Source: Mytilus trossulus
Lineage: Eukaryota > Mollusca > Bivalvia > Mytilida > Mytilidae
Direction of reading: 5' to 3'
Assembly (NCBI RefSeq): GCF_036588685.1
Contig: NC_086378.1
Coordinates: 24,405,578-24,469,577, forward strand
Length of the DNA: 64,000 nucleotides
Shown here: positions 23,004 to 48,800 of the stretch, piece after piece
Layout of the letters: each line of letters begins with the position of its first letter
How positions within the stretch are numbered: position 1 is the first letter of the stretch
Position numbers and translations under genes: made by a program
The notes under the pieces: model-generated
The model's database searches: none
Told to the model about the DNA's origin: nothing
Seen by the model: only the letters and a program-made list of their open reading frames with translations

Positions 23004-23530
23004 ATTATACTAGTTTTGATTACAGTTGGCAAGGATGTGTAAGTATGCAGACACGTTCTATTACTTAACCTTAGTAAAAATTTATTACTAATTGTTCTTA
23101 TCATCAAATTATTATACTTTTGGGAAGTTTAAATTCGCAGTCTCTGTTGCAACTGCTCTACCGTTGTCATATTTTTAATATCATACCAGTTTAGATCGGT
23201 CAGGACTGTTTATTGGGACTGTATTGCCATGCAGTTGTTTAACATCTCAACTGTCACAACCTTTGGGAATTTAGAGTTGTGCCAGTTCACATCGTAATTA
23301 ACTATTTTTATTTTGGCGCTGTGTTTGGAAACTTTATAATTGATCCAGCGTTCGCTTAAATTGTATAAATTCAAGATTTTGATAGAGTCTTAATTTGAAT
23401 GTACATGATTCATTTGTCATCGTGCAATTACCGAGGAAGGATATCTGTTATCCGAAATATCTAACATATTGTTTGTTTTATGGTGTTTTTGGTGATGTTG
23501 TACCCTTTTAGACTTGTTATATATATATAT
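23004..23530 (+). mobile_element. Probable 3' tail of the Penelope-like remnant
   Basis: Non-coding. At 23432-23457 it carries CCGAGGA, a 5-bp stem (GGATA/TATCC) and GAAA, a layout resembling a hammerhead-ribozyme core with one changed base; the second Penelope-like copy has a comparable structure. It ends in a short TA run (23518-23530) against the next repeat. The exact 3' end is not defined. Confidence 0.45.
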
Positions 23531-24594
23531 ACAAGAGTGCACACGCTGAAATGTCTCGCCTTCTTTACAAATCATTGATATTATGTTGATAGTCCTAAGT
23601 ATGAAGCTTTATTAAAAACTGTCACATAAACTTAACATTAACCAAAATAACTAAACAAAGACCACTGAACCATGAAAATGAGGTCAAGGTCAGATGAACC
23701 ATGCCAGGCAGACATGTACAGCTAACAATGCTTCCATACAACAAATATAGTTATAGTTTAAGAAAAATAGACCATAACACAAAAACTTAACACTGAGCAA
23801 TGAACCATGAAAATGAGGTCGAGGTCAAATAACACCTGCCCGACTGACATATAGATCATAAAATATTTCCATACACCAAATATAGTTGACCTATGGCATG
23901 TAGTATTAGATAAAAAGACCAAAACTTAAAAACTTAACTTTGACCACTGAACCATGAAAATGAGGTCAAGGTCAGATGACATCTGCCTGCTAGACATGTA
24001 CACCTTACAATCATTCCATACAACAAATATAGAAAATCTATTGCATAAAGTATGAAAAAAACAGACCAAAACACAAAAATCTTACTATAACCACTGAACC
24101 ATGAAAATGAGGTCAAGGTCAGATGACATCTGCCAGTTGGGCATGTACACCTTACAGTCCTTCCATACACCGAATATACTAGCCCTATTGCTTATAGTAT
24201 CTGAGATATGGACTTGACCACCAAAACTTAACCTTGTTCACTGATCCATGAAATGAGGTCGAGGTCAAGTGAAAACTGTCTGACAGGCATGAGGACCTTG
24301 CAAGGTACGCACATACCAATTATAGTTATCCAATTACTTATAATAAGAGAGAATTTAACATTACAAAAAATATCAACTTTTTTTTCAAGTAGTCACTGAA
24401 CCATGAAATGAGGTCAAGGACATTGGGCATGTGAATGGCGGAAAGTTCGTAACATGAGGCATCTATATACAAAGTATAAAGCATCCAGGTCTTCTACCGT
24501 CTAAAATATAAAGCTTTTAAGAAGTAAGCTAACGCCACCGCAGGATCTCTATCCCTATGTCGAGCTTTCTGCAACAAAAGTTGCAGGCTCGACA
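23531..24594 (+). repeat. Dispersed ~1.06 kb repeat, copy A
   Basis: Begins ACAAGAGTGCACACGCTGAA and ends in a hairpin (GTCGAGCTTTCTGCAACA ... TGCAGGCTCGACA). The interior has imperfect ~140-bp tandem units, each with CACTGAACCATGAAAATGAG followed by AGGTCAAGGTCA. A second copy lies at 37216-39786 and a truncated one near 57613-57860, all in the same orientation. No coding capacity. Confidence 0.85.
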
Positions 24595-27380
24595 ATAATC
24601 AGGCACTTCAGTTATTGTTGATAAACCCTGTATATACTGTTTTTTTCATTTATTTATTTGTACATACATTAGACTGTAAGTTTACTCCTTTAATGTCCTT
24701 ATATGTGGTATAGACTCAGCTCATTGTTGAAGGATGAATGGTGATCTAGAATTGCTTTCATCTACACTATTTGGTCTATGGTGTTCACACCACTTCTTTT
24801 TTTTATTTACCGGTATACAGAAGATCTGGGCTTAGAAGGCTAGAAAAAAATCACTGGAGACATGAGCACTTAAACCTCTTTCAGTAGCAGCTTTGGATGG
24901 TTTTCCGTATCAGTATGCCTTATAATATACTTTATCAGTCTCTGGATATAATTCTGAAAGTTGGCCATTCTAGCAAAACTTGTTATAATCAAATATATTT
25001 CATTGGTTTATGGAAAAAGAGTACAAACAGTATTTGCAGCATGTATGGCTATTTAGTATACTGAATCAATAACAAAAGATATTTGTCTACATATATATAT
25101 ATATCTGTAGTTTATCAAGATCACAGTGAAAGTCAAGTTTTACTTTCATAATTGACAAAAAAATGTACATCATAAATGTATATATCAATAAGAATTCACA
25201 ACAGAATGTCAAAAGTATATCTAAGGTGGTAAATTTTCTAAAAGCTTGCATTAAGTAAATTTTACTTTGACAATACTAAACAGGGGTGGATCCAGCCATT
25301 TTAAAAAGGGGGGTTCCCATCCCAGAGTAAAAGGGGGGGGGGGGGGGGGTCCCAACTATATGCTCCCATTCAAATGCATTGGTTGGCCAAAAAAAAGGGG
25401 GGGGGGGGATTCCAACGCTGGATCCGCCAATGCTAAACCAAACTTTATAATATTCAACTTAGAAATAATGCAATGTATTATTGAATCGAGGAAAACTGTA
25501 TTTCCCTTTTTGATTAACAAAGTTTGTGAATTAGACTTTATGTTTATCTACAGAAAAGGTATGTTTCAATCAAGTCAACTGTATACTAAATAATCTGCTG
25601 AAAAATAGAAAATAACAAAAAAATAAGATCTATGAGTATGGAAAAAAACAATATTGCAAAAGTGGGAAAAAACGAACCTTATGTTAATGACAAAATTTAC
25701 ATTAAAAAAATGTATTAAGAATGAAGGAATGTCTGTGCATAGAACAACATTTTACAACTGCCTAATAAAGGAATCAACAAAAGTCGATTATTATATGATT
25801 AAAATTAAAGGCAAAAATAAAATATTTTTTACCAGATTAAAATGCACATTATGTTTTGTCTTTCAAAAATGACTTTTTTTGGTATCTAGATTTCTTAATG
25901 TTGATCCTGTATAGAATAATTCTTATTATGCTTCCCCTTTTCTTATCTATAGAAAAATTTCCACACAGATAAAAAATGATATAATTAAGGGTGTCATAAT
26001 TGCATTACACATTTTAGGTATTTAAGACAATGTATAATACAAATATATATTTAAATAGTGAAACAATTTCATACTTAAAATTTTTACACTTGATCCTAAC
26101 ATTAATTTAGAGATTTAACATATCTCTAAATCCCTGTTTTAATAGGTTACATTTTTGACACAGGTTCCCCTTAAGAGCTAAACAACCATATTGTTTTTAC
26201 AAAATGATTATATTTGAACAAAGTACCATGGGTTTCACTCAGTTCCCTGGTCTGAAATATGAATGACAAGAAAAACATATCATAATATATTATTCATGAC
26301 CAAAAAATAAAAAAAGAAAATATTATAAAGTCAACTACACAATGTTATTTACACAGATCTTTGGTAATAATATCTTAGATGTAAATAAATTATACTAAGG
26401 TTTAAAGAAAAGGTTCTCATATGGACAAGACATAATTAGTCATCAAGCACTTTGAGAATGAACAGTATTGGAACACATGCTATACCATGTTATGACTTTT
26501 ACCTGAATAATAATAAATAGTTGGTTTTATTTCTAAAATCTGTATCTTGTATCAATGTATCTGTTGTATGGTTTAAATATTTATGTTACAAAGTAATTAA
26601 TCAGTAAAAAAAAATGAAACAAAATAAATACAAATAAAGGGAAACAATGTTTCTAACCATTCTTTTAGACCCAAACCACCCACAATACAAAATTTTAATT
26701 TTTCTTACAATTCTAACAAAATTAATAAAAAAAAGTAACCAGCCAAAATTCATTAATTTGAGTCAAACAGTATTATATCACACATAGTTAGAGAAGTGTT
26801 TTCAACTGACTTGTTAGAATACTCTTTATAAAAAAAAAAATATGACAATTAAAAATTTAGAAACAAAACAAATAGTTATATTTACAATATCAATTTTTGT
26901 TCTTAATCAGATATTATTGCTAAGCAACAGGTCAAAAAAGTGTAAAAATCAGAAAATAAATATGTTAGTAAATTAGAAACAGTATACAATAAAACTTCAT
27001 AATTTGAAAAAAATGTAAATGATGTGTACAGATATATCATTCTCTTCTGATCAGATCCAATATTCCTGAATATACAGTCAATTGACAAATAAATGACAGA
27101 ATAGTTCAAATATATTTATAAAATTTACTTATATTTGTACACACACAAGAAATGATTTGCACATAACTATAAAGATTGCAAAATAATATTGCTTTTGAAT
27201 AGTATTAACAAATTCAACAGTTACATTGCTGGTTAAGACAATAACAATAATATGTGGTTTTCTTTGCATTTAGATAACAAAGGGATATTCAATTAAAATA
27301 GATATAAGAGAGTGGGAAAGTAAGACATTTTATTGGAAATTTGTACATTTTACCATTGATCTTACTGGCTTACATTTATT
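24595..27380. other. Gene-free AT-rich region with one MITE-like element
   Basis: No credible gene; the open frames at about 25267-25593 and 25654-25872 run through poly-G tracts or low-complexity A/T-rich DNA. It holds one inverted-repeat element at 25285-25428 and many short A/T runs. Confidence 0.5.
25270..25438. mobile_element. MITE-like element with G-runs, copy A
   Basis: Terminal inverted repeats GGTGGATCCAGC (25285-25296) and GCTGGATCCGCC (25417-25428) enclose a 17-G run (25333-25349) and a 12-G run (25397-25408). Flanking CAATACTAAAC (25270-25280) and CAATGCTAAAC (25428-25438) may be a target duplication. A related copy lies near 27884. Confidence 0.6.
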
Positions 27381-27545
27381 TTAAGACACAGACAGGACTT
27401 GATACTCAAAATTATCTTCCTTCCCTACGCCTATATCACCCTGATCAGTCACTTCATAATTCTCATATTGAGGCTTGACACACTGTGAAGCTTTTTAGCT
27501 CCTTTGCTGCACCCACTCGCCAACACAGTTCTTGTGGCTCACAGC
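27381..27545 (-). pseudogene. Possible coding remnant or terminal exon, unidentified
   Basis: On the minus strand a 37-codon frame ending TAA at 27381-27383 reads with protein-like composition (ENYEVTDQGDIGVGKEDNFE). The same frame upstream, beyond an in-frame TAA at 27495-27497, reads SHKNCVGEWVQQRS. Possible 3' splice sites precede it, but none is convincing. This could be a pseudogene, a real last exon with 3' UTR, or chance. I do not recognise a family. Confidence 0.2.
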
Positions 27546-27883
27546 TGATATTTTAGGATATCAATGTGTAGAAAACCCGATCATCTATACATAGCAGGTG
27601 TAACATAATGTATTAGTGAAGCATTGTTACATGTTCAAGTCCATCCATAGTCAATTTATAAAGAAATGCATACAACTTCATTCATACAATTGAACAACTA
27701 CCCCAACTTTTGTGTGCTTTAAAGTAGTTTTACTTATTAAATCATATTCTCAACAAAAAAAAAAGTTCAGACAAATTGCCAATAAAAACAACAATAATAA
27801 CTTTATATTTTTTTATCAGCTTGTACCAGTGGCATTTTTGCTGATAAAGTTAGTATCAAAACAAAAATGTCATTGTTCTATAA

Positions 27884-28000
27884 AGGGGAGGATCCAGCCA
27901 TTTTAAAAGGGGGGTCCCAACCAAGGAAAATTGGTTTGGGGGGGGGGGGGGGGGTCCAACTATATGTTCCCATTTAAATGCATTGATCATAACAAAAAAA
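27884..28000 (+). mobile_element. MITE-like element with G-run, copy B (partial)
   Basis: Shares GGATCCAGCCATTTTAAAAG and the following G-rich and CCAACTATATG segments with the element at 25285. It has a 17-G run at 27938-27954. The right terminal repeat is not evident. Confidence 0.55.
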
Positions 28001-28441
28001 GATGGTTACAACCCCTACCACTGCTATATGCATTTCATAATTTGGGTGTAAAATTGCTAATAGAAAGTATGTTTTTATAAGGGGCTATTTCCTTCCTACC
28101 CTCTATTCATGAATTTTAACAGAAGGGTTCTATCAAAATGAATAAAAATCAATTGAAAGATGAATAAATAATATGACTTCATTGCATAAAAACATGTTCA
28201 TGACATTTTCCTTTATAAATGATGTACCCGCAACATATGAAATTTTGATTCTTAACAAATCTATAATAGCATTGTATGATAAAATCTACCACACTACCAT
28301 GTCGATCAAAAGGCTTAACTGAGATTGAATGAGGATAAACATTGTAGTTAATAGGAAAAATGGTGGATCATGTTTGACTTATATGTTATCAATAATGCTT
28401 AGAGTAATGTTCTAAATGAATATGGTGTGAAATTGCAAGAC

Positions 28442-29761
28442 TTAGGCCCTGTTCACATCAAACGCTATGTACAGTAAACATGTTTACATTTGGTTTAATG
28501 TAATGCACACTAGTTTCACATTAAATTTGTTCACATCTATACACCTTGTTTAGCTACCTGTACATAAGGTTTGTTCACCCTTGTAAACTATAGGTCATTT
28601 AAATGTGCATTACGTAGAACAGAATCAAATATTCGAACAACTTTTCTAGCAGTTAGGGAACGACCATTTGCCTTTAAAAATAGGGGGAGGGATTTTACCA
28701 CAATTTGATTAAAAAAACGAGTCATACAGATGATTAGAATGAACAAATATTCTGAATCCAAAGTTTGCCCATACATTATAGTGTCAAATATTGAATTGGT
28801 AACATAGAAAAAAATACATAAATAAAAACTTTTGCGCGAGAAAAAAATTCGGATTTAGACCCCATCTTTTTTTTTTAAAGTGAAGTAGTTGCTCGTTTGA
28901 GAAAGTCATTTTGGATGATTTGCAGTAGTTTAAAGATGTCTCGATTACGCATTAAAAACGTAGGCTGCATCAGCGTGCTTACAGACCAGACAAAGAAATA
29001 GAAGTACGATGTTAAGGATCCTTACATTTCTATCTGTTCTGTTTGTTTCAAATGGTATTTTTTTCTCCAAGGAGTATTTAGCAAAAGGAGGGGGTTATGT
29101 TTTTTTGTTGTTTTCCATCTGTATTTTAATGAGATACTGCACAAACACACAAACCAATGCTCCATGTTGAAGGCCGTACATTGACCTATAGTGGTTTACT
29201 TTTTGTAAATTGTTATTTGGATGGAGAGTTGTCTCATTGGCACTCACACCTCATCTTCCTATATCTAATTACATGTAGCCTCACCCTTTTTCAGTAATGC
29301 ATTTATGAGTGAATCGTTGTTTGAGTAAAGTTGAGTCGATTCGGGAAGACCTTTTCAAATGAATTATGTGTTCGGCAATGATGATGGACGAGTCTTGTCT
29401 TTCTTGATAAGGGGTTGATAAGGCTATGTAAAGTGTCTTTGTAACAAATAAATATAACAAGTTTAGACAAATATTTCTGCAAAGAACTTTAGTTATAAGT
29501 GTTATAAGTATCAATTTTATATAAAAATCGCTTCTTTTTTAAATATACATGGGAAAATTAAAGTTCTGAATGCCTATTTTTGTGTACACTTAACCTACAC
29601 AAGGTCTACATCGACTATCTACTGCATGTAGACAAAACATGATTTACACTACATGTAAACATTGAGTTTTGTCAATGAGAACGTAATTATGTTTAGTTTA
29701 TGTGTGAGTTACACTCACACAACACTGAGTTTACATGTAGTTCAATGTGAACACGGCCTTA
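28442..29761. mobile_element. PIF/Harbinger-type non-autonomous element, 1314 bp
   Basis: Terminal inverted repeats GGCCCTGTTCACATCAAACG (28445-28464) and, at the right end (29739-29758), the reverse complement of GGCCGTGTTCACATTGAACT match at 16 of 20 positions. The flanks are TTA on both sides (28442-28444 and 29759-29761), the 3-bp target duplication typical of PIF/Harbinger. No transposase frame is present, so it is non-autonomous. It contains a nested copy of another repeat (29035-29276). Confidence 0.8.
29035..29276 (-). repeat. Mussel 'GATATAGGAAGATGTGG' family, nested copy
   Basis: Reverse-orientation copy of a family whose reference edge reads TAGATATAGGAAGATGTGG, then GAGTGCCAATGAGACAACTC. 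Other copies lie at 33575-33645, 43033-43163, 48566-48936 and 62451-62830. It is nested in the Harbinger-type element, hence inserted later. No coding capacity. Confidence 0.7.
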
Positions 29762-29901
29762 CATTGGTCAAAACAGGCTGATATGTACACAGATTTAGAA
29801 AAACAGTAGTTTACATTATGAAAGTCATCAAAAAGAATTTTAACAAATAAAACCAGCTAGAAAATAATCTGCTTCGCTTTTCTTTGAGTCAATACATTTG
29901 A

Positions 29902-30096
29902 AACAAGAGGCTCTCAAGAGCCTGAATTGCTCACCTTGATTTTTTGGCATTTATTTTTCGTTTAAGAGTTTATGTGTTCAATTTCATATTAGTTTGTTTT
30001 TCAAACAAATTGTGTAAAATTGTCCTTTAAAGGCCAATAACTCTTTAAGGGGTCAATTGACAATCTTATGGAACGGTGAGCTAAAAAGGCTGTTTT
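29902..30096 (+). repeat. Short copy of the 'GAGGCTCT...GAGCCT...TCACCTT' family
   Basis: Starts with the small palindrome AGGCTCTCAAGAGCCT and GCTCACCTT and ends GGTGAGCTAAAA, so the ends are partly inverted. It shares the CAATAACTCTTTAAGGGGTC segment with the long copy at 50544-52190. Confidence 0.65.
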
Positions 30097-32504
30097 CTTG
30101 TTTTTCAACCTAAAATACATTGATTGGTGTTTAAACCATTTTTAGCACTATTTAGCGTTTTATGGCAGTCATTTTTTATCAGTGGATGGCCCCGGGAGTG
30201 CCCAGAGAGAAACACTGAACTTTGGTAGGAAAACTGATGATTTAAAAACATGAAACAATGTTACTACTGGCAAGTATTTGACAAATTAAAATTAATTTGA
30301 ACATAAGTTTATGTTGGGTTAAACGTTACTTTACATAACAAAAATATATAAATAAGTCTTGTCCTAAATATAACTAAAATAAGACTGATCACTAACTCTA
30401 TTGTAAAAAAATATAATAAAACTCAAATTAAACAAACAAAGTGTCACAACCCCAAAAAAAAGATGAATACAGAAATAAGAACTATTTTTTTTTCAATTAT
30501 ACTCAATACTAATTAATTTACTATTTATAACAAACTATATATACACAAAATAAATGTAATAATAGTAATACATGTTTTTAGTACATCAAAATATTGGTTT
30601 TATAAAAATGAATTAAAAACAACTATTCAAGAAAATGCAATTAAATATTTTTCCACTTTTCTTCCTCAAGGGTTGTAAAGGTTCCCTGTTGTTAGACTAT
30701 CTTAATATTATGTTTTATTAAGATTTTCACATCATTCTTTCAGATGCATTATCATTTAAAGTGGATTCATTTATTTTCTTGGATTAAGATAAAAATGTTT
30801 TTGACGATATTTGATATTTTACGGTTTTGCCAAAGTTTAAAGCTTTTAGACACTTGACTTAATTGAAAATTTAAAAATTTGTGGTTTACCTATACCCAGT
30901 AAATCCGTGAAAACAGGTCCAATGAATCTCACAAAATATAAAGAATTCACAGTATTAAATGAACTTACATTACATTTTTCTTTCTTTTATACATTTAATC
31001 CATTTTTGGAAGTCTGGGTTTAAAAATATATCATGATTTTTTTAAAACCATTTTTTGTAATTAGAAAAAATTATTACAGAAATTCATTTTGTCATGTTTA
31101 TATATCATGGTAAACAGTAAATTGAAATAATACAGCATGATATAACTTGCATAATTAAGTACATTAATGATTTACATTTAACAATATCTAATCAAGGAGC
31201 AACAGTGTAATTTCATTTAAATTCCTTAACAACTACGTGCTTCCAAGGCACATAAATATAATATCCATGTTATAAAATAGTGAAAAATAATCTTGTTGAA
31301 ATACAGGTTTGTGAAATTTTCATATCTGATTCATTAATAAAATATCTAGTTTTGAACATTGCAATATAAGGGGAAGAATCATATACTGCTACAAACATCA
31401 ATTTCATATCTGCATTCAACAGTATAGAAATGCTCAACAAACCTATATTTTCTACATGATTCAAACCATAAACAATGATAAAGATTTATAATACATTATA
31501 GTGACATGACATTTTACATAAAACCACTTATTATATCATTTCTAAGAGTGATAAACATTTAAGTATTGCTTTTATCTTATATATCAATGAGCTACAATTC
31601 CATATCATGCATATCGAGTTTGATTATATCCGGTGTCTTATCCTATAGTTGGTTCAATATTGCTATGAAACTGAGATATCCCTTTCAGATACGACTGACT
31701 TTCATATTCTAAAATGATGAAAAAAATGCAAAATGCTAAAATAGCATCAATAATTAGTTGTCTTTGATTACCTATTCAAATCATGGTATCAATGAATATT
31801 GGTTGAGAATGCCTTGAAGAAGTGAACTTCACACTATAATTGTAGGATTAAATTGAATATTATTGTTATTTCTAAATGTATATTCGTTATACATAAATGA
31901 TGTTAATGTTTAAATGATGTATTTTGGTTAATACTATCAATAATACCTGAGAAGACTTTTATCACATGAACCTATGTGAATTTAGTATTATACTTCACAA
32001 CAATAACAATATCAGCATTTTCAATAGACTTTATCGCTATTTAGATATCTGTTCCGCTTGACCAGAGAATCTGCACCTCTTGACCTCCGAATCTGCTCCT
32101 CTTGACCTCAGATCTGCTCCTCATGACATCAGATTCTGCTCCTCTTGACCACAAAATCTGCTCTTTTTGAACTGTCCTACAACAATCACTTTTCCATTGA
32201 GGTGTCAATTTTTTTCTATTGTGACGTCAAAGGAACCTTTCTGATGTCAAGTAATGGCTGACAAATAGCGATAAGGTGTATAACAATATCAGTGTTTTCT
32301 ATTCAGTGATATACACTACAACAATGGTTTGATAGTACATACTGGCACATATAAAGCCGTTAGGGACATAATGAGTTGGAATCTTATATATATGACTGTG
32401 AGACAAATGTATAATGATGCACCATTGAAACACACAGGCATATATTCTGGAACAAATATATATACAGTTACTTATATGTGTATATTATGCTTCAATAACT
32501 CAGG
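30097..32504. other. Gene-free region downstream of CCDC102A
   Basis: Very AT-rich, no credible coding region. It should include the 3' UTR of CCDC102A immediately left of 32505, but no clear AATAAA (TTTATT on this strand) lies close by. One MITE-like element is at 32031-32274. Confidence 0.5.
32031..32274. mobile_element. MITE-like element carrying a 22-bp tandem repeat
   Basis: Perfect 12-bp terminal inverted repeats TTATCGCTATTT (32031-32042) and AAATAGCGATAA (32263-32274). Inside, about five imperfect ~22-bp units based on AATCTGCTCCTCTTGACC fill 32064-32165. An imperfect direct repeat (AACAATATCAG...) flanks the element at about 32005-32027 and 32283-32305. Confidence 0.6.
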
Positions 32505-45798
<13,294 letters not shown>

Positions 45799-45881
45799 AT
45801 GACTACTGAAGAAAAAATAGCAAAAATTAAGCAGTGCATAACTGATCACCCAGATTTCCCCAAACCTGGTGTATTATTTTG
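45799..45881 (+). CDS. APRT: APRT exon 1 (coding part)
   Basis: 83 nt, MTTEEKIAKIKQCITDHPDF then PKPGVLF, ends in phase 2 at TTTTG/GTAATT. Confidence 0.93.
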
Positions 45882-48800
45882 GTAATTTCATTTTTTACTT
45901 ATTTAATTTTAATATATATATATTATATAATATGTGAACTAAGACTACTTTAACACATGTCAGTTGTTATATATTATAGGAGGGTCGTAATTGGGGTACC
46001 TTTGTGATTAATTACAGTAAAAATTTAAAAAGTAATTTTTGGTGTATGACAATAAAATGTACACTTTTCTTTTAGACGATAAAAAAAATCTAACTCATTT
46101 TGAAAAATCAGATGATTTTTTTCAAAAAATGACTGTAACAATAACTTTTTGAGAACTTAATGACAAATCACGGTAAATTTTAACAAATTTGACGCTCACA
46201 ATAGCCAATGTTTGCCCTCTTACGTCTTAGTGCATTACTACCATGACTACCCTCTTATATGTCTCTACCTAAAACTGTGAATGCTGGCCCACTGGTTATG
46301 AATCATTTTAACCTCCAGAAATTCATAATTATTCTCAAATATTACTCTTAAATACTCATGATATTTGAACTCTTCTTTGAAATATCCTTTTCACAATCAT
46401 ATATATATATATAAACAAGGGTTACCAAGAGATAGGTTCAACACTATATATCCACTGTGACTATATCAGTATATAGACTTCAAGTTAGATTTTTCTTATA
46501 TAAACAATAAAAAAAAAATTGGCTTATGTAGGCCTGTATTTGCAGGGACTATCATATGTACAATGTCTGAATGATGAGTTACTGTCAACTTTTGAATCTC
46601 GAATAAATTGGTCTAAGAAGTGAGTTTGATTATCGCACAGGGCAGGTGCACTGGACTCCAATCTTAATTGACTAGGATTGTCAGTTTTCATATCCAAGGT
46701 CTGAGTGATTCTCACAACACACTCCAGCTTCCTCCACCAATAAAAATTGACTGAAATGTAAAAAATTATCATGTCGATGTATTTGAAATTCTTATTTATG
46801 TCACTAACCAAGATGAGGAGCCAACAAGCTTAGATTTTAATATTTCATCAATAAAATGAATTAATAAGACAGAAGATTGACTAATAGCTAAAAATTTAAA
46901 TATGCAATGTAGCACACTCTCTTGTTCATTTTTTGTGTGGTTTAAATACTATTATCTTTTATTCACGAGCAGAATATTTGAAGCATTATATCATGTATAT
47001 ATGTCATACATATATGCATATTTATCGCTATTTTGTGCATTTTTCCTTTGATCTTTTTTGTGATAATTTTCATATCATGCTTCTCGCTTGAGATGGAAAA
47101 ATTATTGCTAGAAACATTATTGCTGTTCCAGCTCAAGCGAGAAAATCAATCTCGTTGAGATGATCAACGATAATCTATAAATATATACAGAAAATAAACA
47201 TCATAAATTAACTATTTGATTTTAATCTAAATTTTTGCGTTAACAAATAGCTTCAAAATGTTATATCAATTTAATATTTCTTTTAGGGACATATTTCCAG
47301 TTTTAAGAGATGCGTCTGTGTTTAAAATGTTGACAGATGTTCTTGTGGACCATGTTAAATCAAAAAGCCCTAATGTGGAAGTAATAGTTGGATTAGATTC
47401 CAGGGGCTTTCTTTTTGGACCAATCATGGCACAGGAACTTGGCATTAGTTTTGTTCCTGTAAGAAAAGCTGGGAAACTTCCTGGGGAGACATTTCAAGTT
47501 ACTTACTCACTAGAATATGGTCAGGTTAGTTTATTTTTAAGAACTGAGAATTTATTAAGTATGAATAGTAAATACTGTAAAATCAGGAACTATTGCATGC
47601 ATTTATTATTGCGATTTTGTCATTTTAGACTAAAACACGATTTTAATTTGTGCAATATCGAGAAAGATCCTATTTAATTCCTATAAATAATTTCTAAATG
47701 AGAGATGAAATTATTGTGATTATAACCCTGTTGCATTTTACGCAATTATAAAAACATCGCACTAATTTCTGCAAAGACATCTGCATTGGCAAACATTTAA
47801 AAATTCTATTAGAGAAAAAAAATCATAAGAATTAAATAAAAGAAGATAGGATGACTTTTTTTTTACTTATACAAGTAAACAAAACTGAATGTCTAAGGGA
47901 CATAATGACATTAACAATCAAAACCAAGGAGTAAATAAAGTCTCACAAAAACCAAAGGACATTTACATCAACATCAATAATAATTAAAAAACAACACAAA
48001 TTCCACTAAAAACCGGGAGTGAAATCAGGTGTTCGAAAGGGTAAGCATTTCCTGCACCGTATACGGCACCCGTCGTGTTATTTCTTTGTTCAGTCTGGTA
48101 ATGATGGAAGGTTATTATGACTGAGGAAAAATATCAGAAATGATTTCTGACACACTTTTGTCATAATGGCCAATCAGCTCATGATGGCGACCGTAAAATT
48201 TCTTGAGTGATGACCTTAATTTGATTGATTCATAGCCCTGTCTTAGCAACTTTTGAGAAAGCAGTAACTTGTTCAACAAAATCAGCGTACTTTGAGCTAG
48301 CTCTAGAGTAATGTATCAATTGAGACACATAAACTCCATACTCCATATGCTGGTGCCGCTGGGATATTGCTACACAGAAATGGAAAGTTGACTATAGGAA
48401 AATTAAAATCAGCCCTTTTTTTACCTGTAAATAGAATTCACTTGTATAAGTATCTTGCAAAATTACTTATACATGTATAAGTATATTTATATAATTTCTT
48501 CTTCAAGAAAATAAAAATAACTTGTATATGAATAGTACCGCTGATTGACCACAATATGCATGCAAATAGATATAAGAAGATGTGGTATGAGTGCCAAAGA
48601 GACGAACTCTTCATCCAAGTCACCTTTGTAAAAGTAAACCATTAAAGTTCAAAGTATGGTCTTCAACACAGAGCCTTGACTCATATCAAACAGCAAGCTA
48701 TAAGGGGCTCCAAAATGATTAGTGTAAAATTATTCAAACCGAAAAACCAACTGTCTTATCTATATAAAAAAAAGGAGAAGCGAGAAATATTTATGAACCA

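Noticed and set aside
25267-25593. 108-codon frame through poly-G tracts
   Set aside because: Runs through a MITE and homopolymers; glycine runs are an artefact.
30231-30262. CTGATGA...GAAA as a hammerhead core
   Set aside because: The bases between the two motifs do not form a stem.
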